Assembly: GCA_937995995.1 (NCBI GenBank)
Contig: CALKIP010000006.1
Span: forward strand, 1-7,255
Length of the DNA: 7,255 bases
Direction: 5' to 3'
DNA from: an uncultured bacterium
Lineage (GTDB): Bacteria > Gemmatimonadota > Gemmatimonadetes > Longimicrobiales > RSA9
The translations under genes were made by a program, and so were the position numbers. The notes beneath the pieces are model-generated. The model saw nothing but the letters and a program-made list of their open reading frames with translations, did no database searches and was not told the DNA's origin. Below are positions 1 to 5,577 of the stretch, in pieces (the stretch's first letter is position 1; each line of letters opens with the position of its first letter).

Positions 1-1122
1 GGCGAGCTCCCGCGCCGCGATCGTGATGTTGTCGGGATCGGTCGGGTTCGGCGCGGTACCGAGGGCGAGGGTCGGAACGTCGAGGATCCCCGGGGCGGCG
101 GAGAAGATGATCGGGTACATGCGGGCAGCGATCACGTGCTGGCCGATCTCGAGGCTCTGCCCATAGGCAACCAGCGCGGCCTTGATTCGATCGGATCCGT
201 CGGCCGGGTACGCGCTCCCTTTGCGGATCTCGATCGAGACGTAGACCGGGACTTCCAAGGGCCGGGAGAATCTGACTTCATGCTGGAATCCCTGGGAGTC
301 CTCGACTTGTCCCACTTCGGAGCCATGAGCGAGGATGCCGGCCGGCTTGCGACGCCAGATCTCACGAAAGATCGTCTCGTCATCTCCGCCCTGAATGACC
401 GCCTCGAAGCTCTTCGGGGGGAGACCTGCGGCATCAGTCTCCATGGAGGTGTTCTCGAAGAGGCGCACTTGCTGCACTTCAGGGAGCAACAGGAGCGATG
501 CCCGCAAGCTCTCGAACGTGCCGGAGCCGACCGCGCGAAGCGTAGCCTCGCGGCGAGCTCGCAACTCTTCGTCCGTCTCCCGGTTTCGGCCAAGGATCGC
601 ATCCTCGAAGTTGGTCACGCTCTCCCACCCGGCCACGGGCGTCTCAATCTGCGTCAGCGACCCCGAGGGAGCCGGGATCGGCCCGGTTTCCTCGGCCACC
701 ATCTCAACCTCGATGGAGCCGCCGGCTGGAATCGTGACATCCTCGACCGTGCGGAAGCGCGCTCCGGTCCCATCGACCGATGCCACGCGCCCGGCCGGGA
801 GGACGGTCCCGGGTTCGCCCGAGACGGTGGCGATCACGCGGGAGTGAGTCGCCGGGATGCGAGTCACCCCAGTGATCGCCGCGATGCCGTCGAGGGCGTC
901 TCCGACCGCGGAGTCGGGATACATCGACCGATAGACAGCCTGCATCTGCTCCCACGATCGAGAAATGTGCTCGGAGACAATGCCGACGATGTGACCCAGG
1001 ACCGAATCGGCCTCGAAGGAGAGGCTCGGGGAAATCTCGGCCCGGAGCTGCTCGATCAACTCCTGGCGGATCTCCTCAAGGCTCTTCGAGACGAAGCCTT
1101 CTGGCATCAGGCCGTAGCTCAT
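1..1122 (-). CDS. Baseplate J-like wedge protein (Mu gp47-like), 3' end outside window
   Basis: The frame runs uninterrupted from the ATG at 1120-1122 to base 1, 374 codons with no stop, so the gene continues beyond the left edge. The translation has the baseplate J / Mu gp47 pattern in order. An N-terminal helical region (SLEEIRQELIEQL, about 14-26; ADSVLGHIVGIVSEHISRSW near 38-57) comes first. Next is a beta domain with GTVLPAGRVASV (about 105-116) and EDVTIPAGGSIEV (127-139), then PVAGWESVTN (162-171). The hallmark GRNRETDEELRARR follows (178-191), and the GLPPKSFEAVIQGG strand (233-246) with an IWRRKPAGI helix. The protein would link wedges into the baseplate ring and trigger sheath contraction. 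The ATG overlaps the wedge stop by 4 nt. Most family members are about this long, so little is probably missing. Confidence 0.9.
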   Translation of the reverse strand, partial: MSYGLMPEGFVSKSLEEIRQELIEQLRAEISPSLSFEADSVLGHIVGIVSEHISRSWEQMQAVYRSMYPDSAVGDALDGIAAITGVTRIPATHSRVIATVSGEPGTVLPAGRVASVDGTGARFRTVEDVTIPAGGSIEVEMVAEETGPIPAPSGSLTQIETPVAGWESVTNFEDAILGRNRETDEELRARREATLRAVGSGTFESLRASLLLLPEVQQVRLFENTSMETDAAGLPPKSFEAVIQGGDDETIFREIWRRKPAGILAHGSEVGQVEDSQGFQHEVRFSRPLEVPVYVSIEIRKGSAYPADGSDRIKAALVAYGQSLEIGQHVIAARMYPIIFSAAPGILDVPTLALGTAPNPTDPDNITIAARELA

Positions 1123-1478
1123 GGCGCAAGCACCTCCTCGGCCTCGACTACCGCGCCGGTGTCAGTGATGACGCGGAATCTGATCCTCACGCTGCGGCGC
1201 GCGCCGTCTTCGTCCGCGGACAGGCTCTCGATGGAGGCGACGCCATCGGTTTCTTGGATCGCCTGGCGGAAGATCGACAGTAGAGCGGGACGCGTGATCC
1301 TGTGACCGAGGATGCGCTGCCAGTAGGGCATCCCTTCTTCGGGCGCCAAGAACCATTCGCCCAGGAAGAGCCGAAGGCGGATGCGGATCCGCTGTGCTAC
1401 CTCCTCGGCTCCGGTGATGAGGACCAGGTCGCCCCCGGAGAGGGCCAGGTCGCCGTTTTGGTCGAGAGCCAGATCCAT
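1119..1478 (-). CDS. Baseplate wedge protein, Mu gp46 / gp25-like
   Basis: A 119-residue protein of the phage Mu gp46 / T4 gp25 / P2 gpW type, a small wedge component that contacts the sheath start and the baseplate J protein. The family pattern is clear: MDLALDQNGDLALSGGDLVL (1-20), an EEVAQRIRIRLRLFLGEWFL helix (25-44), then the PEEGMPYWQRILG motif (46-58). A C-terminal beta part follows with VRIRFRVITDTGAVVEAEEV (about 96-115). The start at the ATG of 1476-1478 fits the family's usual N-terminus, although no clear ribosome binding site is visible upstream. No alternative start occurs in frame before a TGA about 36 nt upstream. Its TGA overlaps the ATG of the J gene (ATGA), and GAGGAGGTG near its 3' end serves that gene. 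Confidence 0.87.
   Translation of the reverse strand: MDLALDQNGDLALSGGDLVLITGAEEVAQRIRIRLRLFLGEWFLAPEEGMPYWQRILGHRITRPALLSIFRQAIQETDGVASIESLSADEDGARRSVRIRFRVITDTGAVVEAEEVLAP
1131..1139 (-). promoter_or_regulatory. Ribosome binding site of the baseplate J gene
   Basis: GAGGAGGTG on the minus strand, 8 nt before the ATG at 1120-1122 and inside the last codons of the wedge gene. It is a near-perfect anti-16S match and fixes the J start. Confidence 0.7.
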
Positions 1479-1592
1479 GATCGAACATTTGCGGCCGCAG
1501 GGCCGTCCGCCCCATCATGCCAGATCGGCAAGGATCATAGAGGCGAAATGCAGCGGACAGCAATTTCGGTGATCGTGGCCGTGGATGGGTAG
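1479..1592 (-). promoter_or_regulatory. Only sizeable intergenic gap; possible weak promoter
   Basis: This 114-nt gap separates the spike stop from the wedge gene start; all other neighbours overlap or lie within 12 nt. On the minus strand TTGCTG (1563-1558) is followed after 18 nt by TATGAT (1539-1534). That is a 5/6 match to a -10 box, but the -35 matches only 3/6. It could start an extra transcript for the last baseplate genes. The gap contains no convincing small gene; a 7-codon frame (MILADLA) starting with the ATG at 1538 is all I see on this strand with a clear ATG. There is no terminator-like hairpin with a T run. Such matches are common by chance. Confidence 0.25.
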
Positions 1593-2231
1593 CTACTCGG
1601 TCTTCGCCTTCTTCGCTGCGATGTCAATCGCGTCGAGCGTCGGCTGCGGTACTGGCTGGCCGGTAGCAATGGCGGCATTCACCAGGTCGATCATCTGCCG
1701 GACCTTGCTCGCCAGAGCCACGGCTTCGGCATTGCCGCCAACCTCGACCGCTTCCTTCGTCACCCGCAGCTTCGCGCTCCCGTCCTCGAAAGCGACGCAG
1801 ATCGCCTCCTGATCGAAGTCGCGCAGCGCCTCCGGGTACGGGTAGAAGCCGGGGATGCACACAGCGTCGGAGCGGTCGTGCTCCCATTTCCAGATCGGAT
1901 CGACCTGCGTGCCTCCCCGCTGGCACCATTGATCGATCGATCGCTCTTGGAAGATGACGAGGCAGTAGTCGCCCCTCTTGAGCGGCCACGTGATGAATGC
2001 ACCGCCGCCCCGCGGGAAGAGCACGGGAACGCGGGGAAGAAGCGGTGCCGGCCACTTCTCCCAGCCGCCTTCGACCTTCATCCAACTCTGGATGCAGATC
2101 TCAACCTCGGCGGTCTGCTTCTCCGTGTCGAAGGAGACGATCCTGCCAGGAAGCGCGGTGTGCACTCGCTGCTTCCAATAGCGGAGGATCGACTGCAGGG
2201 CTTCGGTAAGCTGGGCGCCTAGGTCGTTCAT
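1593..2231 (-). CDS. Baseplate spike protein with Gp138-type N-terminal OB fold
   Basis: A 212-residue protein, the probable trimeric spike below the hub. I chose the ATG at 2229-2231 (MNDLGAQLTE), which overlaps the hub stop as ATGA and has GGAGG 10 nt upstream. A farther in-frame start would overlap the hub gene by 85 nt and add an Arg-rich shadow sequence. Residues 25-150 carry the Gp138_N pattern known from phage phi92 Gp138: LPGRIVSFDTEKQTAEV, PLLPRVPVLFPRGGGAFITW, PLKRGDYCLVIFQERSIDQW and the SDAVCIPGFYPYP loop. A short repeat-like strand segment follows (AKLRVTKEAVEVGG), then a helix and an alanine/lysine-rich tail. There is no obvious His-x-His metal-binding tip and no lysozyme domain, so the piercing tip is either short or a separate protein. 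Confidence 0.85.
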   Translation of the reverse strand: MNDLGAQLTEALQSILRYWKQRVHTALPGRIVSFDTEKQTAEVEICIQSWMKVEGGWEKWPAPLLPRVPVLFPRGGGAFITWPLKRGDYCLVIFQERSIDQWCQRGGTQVDPIWKWEHDRSDAVCIPGFYPYPEALRDFDQEAICVAFEDGSAKLRVTKEAVEVGGNAEAVALASKVRQMIDLVNAAIATGQPVPQPTLDAIDIAAKKAKTE

Positions 2232-3064
2232 ACAGGGATCGCCTCCACGTCCGAGTACCAGTCGGCCCCGTGCGTGTCTCCGGTGTGCGTAACCGACTGG
2301 ATGATGAACCATCCGTCTTCCTGCTCGCTCTTCACATGCAGGAGACGGGCGGGCTGGAGCTCGCCGTTGAGGAGCGATCGGACTTTGAGGATGTCTCGCT
2401 TCGCCCCGAGGGGCGTTTGCTCCTTCGCCCAGGTCGGCGAGCCAATGAGGCCAGACTTGGGCGTCAGCGATACTTCCGGCTGCCCGTCATGCTTCCCTTG
2501 CCGGTAGAAGAGGAGGGCCTCGTCTCGGATCGCCGCGGTGTCGTAGCCCAGGCTCTCCGCGAACTTCTGGAATTGCTCTTGGATCGGTCCGGCAAGGAGA
2601 ATGCCATTCGCGAACGTGCTTGCTGCTGCTCCCACGCCATCAGTGCGCAGCCGGGCGATCGCATCCTTCACCGCGATCCCGGCATTCTCTCCGAGCCTCT
2701 CGAGAACCTGCCCAGGATTCACCGCCGATGCCAACGCCTCGAATTGCCGTGCCGTCCGCGCCGCATTCAGGCCGTCTCCGGCCTTCATCGAAGTCACGCG
2801 ATCGGGCCCTTCGATCTCCGTGGTCACTAGGTCCACGTCGCCGACGAAGAGGAGGCGCATTTCGCCCCGGTAGCCAGCTGAAAGGAGGATCTTCGCTCCC
2901 TTCTGCTTCGTCGCAGCCGCTGTGTCCTCCGCCATGTTCCAGACCTTGATCTCGGCGCTGTTGAGCTTCGGGCCCAACGTTTTCGAGATCCGGAAGACCA
3001 CCCGGAGGCCGGAGACATCCTTGCCGCCAGCGAGAAGTTGGAGCTCGCGGTCGAAGAGCCTCAT
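2228..3064 (-). CDS. Baseplate hub protein (gp44/gpD-like)
   Basis: A 278-residue protein, the likely central hub linking tube and spike. The N-terminus MRLFDRELQLLAGGKDVSGL leads into RVVFRISKTLGPKLNSAEIKV-type strands (about 21-41). LLFVGDVDLVTTEIEGPDRV (71-90) looks like the first hub barrel. A helical middle region (about 100-175) follows, with GQVLERLGENAGI. The C-terminal part (KVRSLLNGELQPARLLHVKS, then DGWFIIQSVTHTGDTHGADWY) is characteristic of phage hub proteins of the gp27/gpD type, whose two barrels form a pseudo-hexameric ring as a trimer. The ATG at 3064 follows GGAG (3073-3076) by 8 nt. It overlaps the plug stop by 4 nt and the spike start by 4 nt, which indicates translational coupling and fixed stoichiometry. 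Confidence 0.8.
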   Translation of the reverse strand: MRLFDRELQLLAGGKDVSGLRVVFRISKTLGPKLNSAEIKVWNMAEDTAAATKQKGAKILLSAGYRGEMRLLFVGDVDLVTTEIEGPDRVTSMKAGDGLNAARTARQFEALASAVNPGQVLERLGENAGIAVKDAIARLRTDGVGAAASTFANGILLAGPIQEQFQKFAESLGYDTAAIRDEALLFYRQGKHDGQPEVSLTPKSGLIGSPTWAKEQTPLGAKRDILKVRSLLNGELQPARLLHVKSEQEDGWFIIQSVTHTGDTHGADWYSDVEAIPV

Positions 3065-3351
3065 TCGCCCGACTCCAGGTAAACTAGCTCGAGGCTATCC
3101 CGCGAAGCGTCGGTCGCAATCAGATCGCCAGGGGGGAGGCGTTCATCGGCGCCCCGGGCGAGAAGCGGCCACTCCTTGACCACTCGCACACCTCCACGGA
3201 GAAGCTGCCCGTCGGCGTCGTAGAAGTCGAGCATCCACGATTCCGCCTGCTCGTTCCACGTTCCGCGGATGTCGTACTCGCGACCCTCAAGCATGATCCG
3301 GTAGCGGTAGAGGGGGGCACCTTGGCCCGTTGGAAGAAGCAGCGCAGCCAT
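3061..3351 (-). CDS. Small baseplate plug-like protein (Pam3 plug / DUF6983-like)
   Basis: A 96-residue, all-beta-looking protein. The signatures are PLYRYRIMLEGREYDIRGTW (14-33), WMLDFYDADGQLLRGGVRVV (39-58) and a late GDLIATD strand (75-81). They match the pattern of small phage baseplate plug proteins, found between the Dit-like and hub genes in Pam3-like tails. There the plug sits in the channel or hub centre and may stop premature release of DNA or tape measure. The start ATG (3349-3351) shares one base with the stop of the upstream gene (TGATG). There is no strong ribosome binding site of its own, so translation is probably coupled. Its TGA overlaps the hub ATG by 4 nt (ATGA). Confidence 0.7.
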   Translation of the reverse strand: MAALLLPTGQGAPLYRYRIMLEGREYDIRGTWNEQAESWMLDFYDADGQLLRGGVRVVKEWPLLARGADERLPPGDLIATDASRDSLELVYLESGE

Positions 3352-4058
3352 CAGTCGAAGATCCCCAGGAATCCGCCAGCACTATGAAGGAGCGAACGAT
3401 TCCTCGCATCCCGCGCCTTCTCCTCCACCGGCGGAGGCGCTGGCTTCGGTGCCTGCCTCCCTTGATCACGGCGCAGAAGATCGTCCGGTACGCCGCGCCG
3501 CAGGGCCGCCGCGGTCACGATCTCCTGCAGCGAGATCCGCAGCGTCAGGGATGACGAGGAGGATGCGGTTCGATCCGTCGAGACAGCCGTAATCGCCATC
3601 GGGGAGAAATCGCCGAAGCCGGTAATCACGCGGACGAGCTGGCGCTCACGTCGGAGCCGGTCGAGCTCCTCAAAGGCTGCGAGCGAACGGCCCTGCTCGA
3701 AGTGTGGCATGCGAGGGGGCGTCGGCGGCGAGGGGTCGGGAACGAGGGCGCCGATCGGCCCTCCGAGAGATGCGATACGCTTTGTCGTCGCCCAGGACCG
3801 CAGCCGTGCCGCTTCTGATTCTAGCCACTCCCTCGCGACATCCGACGCGGGCCGGACGGGGAAGTCCGAGACGATGCCCACGATGTCGATGGCACGCGGC
3901 TCCGGCCGAATGTGATCAGAGATCGACGGTCCTCGTTCTACCGGGTGAGAAGTCACTTCGGCGCGGCCTTGGAAGGCTTCGGATAGAACTGCGTCGAGCT
4001 CAATCGCTCCGATCGTGTCCGACTGAGCGAGCCCGTAGAGCATCACGATCGACGCCAT
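3351..4058 (-). CDS. Dit-like baseplate/distal tail protein
   Basis: A 235-residue protein directly after the tape measure gene, where the protein joining tube to baseplate hub is encoded. The N-terminal half has the pattern I associate with the Dit-like domain: IGAIELDAVLSE (about 16-27), then VTSHPVERGPSISDHIRPEP (35-54) and a strand DIVGIVSDFPV (58-68). A second strand set, LVRVITGFGDFSPMAITAVS (141-160), is followed by a serine run and LTLRISLQEI. Residues 196-222 form a basic, proline-rich linker, and the C-terminus LLHSAGGFLGIFD is hydrophobic. The ATG at 4058 is preceded by GGGAG (4068-4072) at 9 nt, and the TGA shares its last A with the ATG of the plug gene. It would form a ring at the tube end. 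The family name is from recall and context. Confidence 0.75.
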   Translation of the reverse strand: MASIVMLYGLAQSDTIGAIELDAVLSEAFQGRAEVTSHPVERGPSISDHIRPEPRAIDIVGIVSDFPVRPASDVAREWLESEAARLRSWATTKRIASLGGPIGALVPDPSPPTPPRMPHFEQGRSLAAFEELDRLRRERQLVRVITGFGDFSPMAITAVSTDRTASSSSSLTLRISLQEIVTAAALRRGVPDDLLRRDQGRQAPKPAPPPVEEKARDARNRSLLHSAGGFLGIFD

Positions 4059-4059
4059 G

Positions 4060-5577
4060 TCAGAACGCTCCCGCCGGCGTCATGCTCGCTGCCGCGTCGC
4101 GGAGAGCTCCGCCAACACCGCGGCGGACCGCGTCCTCGATTGCCGCGGGACTCGAGCCATCGGTGCCACCGAAGTTGATCTCGACGTTGACGTTCTGCTC
4201 GATGTTGGCGCCCGCCCGAAGCATTTCAGGCGTCGGGCCAACAAATTCGGGACCGCGTCCGAGGAGGCCAAGGCGACGCCGCTGCTCGATGACTTGCCGC
4301 TCTTCCTCGGTTACGCCTTCACCCAACTGCACCCCACCGCCCCGGGAGATTCGCAGGTCTTGCTCGGCGATCATCCGGAGCGCCTCGTCAATTTCGCGAA
4401 CCGCCTCTTCGTCTCGGAGGATGCCCTGCGCGATAATGCGCAGCCCGAGGCTCGCCTTCGCCACCACCGAAGCCAGATCGCGGAAGAAAGCCAGCCAGGG
4501 GCTCTTCTGGTAGTCGATGTCGGCGAAAATGAGCTCGCGAAGCGCCTTGTCTATGCGCTCCACGATCTCTCCGATCGCGCTTTCCCCGCCCTCCAGCCAG
4601 GTCACGAAGTCTTCAAGCAAGAGGACGAGAAGAAGCAGGATCGCTTTCTTCAAGCCGAGGGCTACCACCAGGGCGCCAGCCGCAAGCGCCGCAAGCGTGA
4701 GTTTTGACGCAAGCGAGCCGACTGCTCCCTCGTACCAACGGAAGACGTTGACTAGGCCACGAGTAATGTCACCGAGCCGCGCGAAGGCACGCGATATCCC
4801 TTGCACCGCCTCGCCAAGCTTGAGTTGGAGCCACTCCCGGTTGGTCCTGTACCAGCGGAGCCACGCGTCGGCTGCTTCACGCATCGCTGGCATGAGGGCG
4901 GATGCGAGCGCGTTTCTTACCGCTTGGAGCGAATAGCGAACCCGTTGCTGGGTCATCACGAAGCGGGAGGCCTCGTCCGCCAATTCTTGCTCCATGAGCC
5001 CAAGCTCGCGGGCCTCCTCGCGCAAACGCTGCACCTCCGCGGAACCGCCCTTGAGTGCAGCCGCCATTGCGATCCCGGTATCGCCCATCAGCGCCATGCC
5101 GACGGCCGCCCGCTCGCCATCCGATGACATCGCCGCCATGCGGTCGGCGAGGTCCATCATCACGTCCTCGGCTGCGCGCGCCTCCCCGTTGGCATCGCGG
5201 ATAGCAACGCCAGCCTGGGCGAAAGCCGCCGCCAACGCCTTGTTTCCGTTGATCGCTGCGCCCATGCGACGGGCCAGGCGGAAGATGGCTCCGTCGACCT
5301 GCTGGATCGAGAGCCCCGCAGCCTCGCCGACGTAGCGCAGTTCTTGGATCGCCTGAACCGACATGCCCGACCGCTGCGATAGGGCGTTGAGCCCGTCGCC
5401 AAGCGCAGCGGTCTCCTGGGCGAGACGTCGCGCACCTTGGATGATTTTGGAACCAGCCCAAAGCGAGCCCAAGGCGACCGCCGACTTCTTGAGGTTCTCG
5501 ATCATGCGATCGGCCTTCTGGAAGTCGGCGCCCTTGATATCGAGCCCGAACTTTGCAACTAGCTCCCGGATCGTCAC
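4060..5577 (-). CDS. Tape measure protein
   Basis: A 505-residue tail length-determining protein. The N-terminus (MTIRELVAKFGLDIKGADFQ) followed by a helix with KADRMIENLKK is typical of tape measure proteins. So are RSGMSVQAIQELRYVGEAAG (about 69-88) and LMEQELADEASRFVMTQQRV (about 194-213). A strongly hydrophobic stretch spans about residues 293-322, including a run of Ile/Leu/Val at 313-321; such segments may help pass DNA through the inner membrane. The C-terminus has an amphipathic EEERQVIEQRRR helix and a strand with NVNVEINFGG. The start is GTG at 5575-5577, 8 nt after AGAGG (5586-5590), and it overlaps the TGA of the frameshift fusion (GTGA). At about 1.5 angstrom per residue the length implies a fairly short tail, roughly 75 nm at most. 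The TGA stop is 1 nt before the next ATG. Confidence 0.92.
   Translation of the reverse strand: MTIRELVAKFGLDIKGADFQKADRMIENLKKSAVALGSLWAGSKIIQGARRLAQETAALGDGLNALSQRSGMSVQAIQELRYVGEAAGLSIQQVDGAIFRLARRMGAAINGNKALAAAFAQAGVAIRDANGEARAAEDVMMDLADRMAAMSSDGERAAVGMALMGDTGIAMAAALKGGSAEVQRLREEARELGLMEQELADEASRFVMTQQRVRYSLQAVRNALASALMPAMREAADAWLRWYRTNREWLQLKLGEAVQGISRAFARLGDITRGLVNVFRWYEGAVGSLASKLTLAALAAGALVVALGLKKAILLLLVLLLEDFVTWLEGGESAIGEIVERIDKALRELIFADIDYQKSPWLAFFRDLASVVAKASLGLRIIAQGILRDEEAVREIDEALRMIAEQDLRISRGGGVQLGEGVTEEERQVIEQRRRLGLLGRGPEFVGPTPEMLRAGANIEQNVNVEINFGGTDGSSPAAIEDAVRRGVGGALRDAAASMTPAGAF

Noticed and set aside
136..1305. A 389-codon open frame on the plus strand
   Set aside because: It lies antisense to the J and wedge genes, which show clear family patterns. 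Its translation is Arg/Asp/Gly-rich, low in recognisable structure and without a good ribosome binding site. Long antisense frames are common in GC-rich DNA.
1494..1523. Hairpin-like GGCC/GCGGCCGC sequences in the gap as a terminator
   Set aside because: The stems are only about 4 bp, and no T run follows on the minus strand.
1929..1941. GATCGATCGATCG tandem tetranucleotide
   Set aside because: Three short units inside the spike coding region, explained by the codons for Glu-Arg-Ser-Ile-Asp; too short to call a repeat element.
2232..2312. An upstream in-frame start for the spike gene at 2312
   Set aside because: It would overlap the hub gene by 85 nt and add 27 residues of shadow-like sequence. 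The ATG at 2231 forms an ATGA junction and has GGAGG upstream.
3704..4513. A 269-codon plus-strand frame and the 4057-4707 frame
   Set aside because: Both are antisense to the tape measure and Dit-like genes, and their composition is that of shadow frames (runs of Arg, Ser, Pro).
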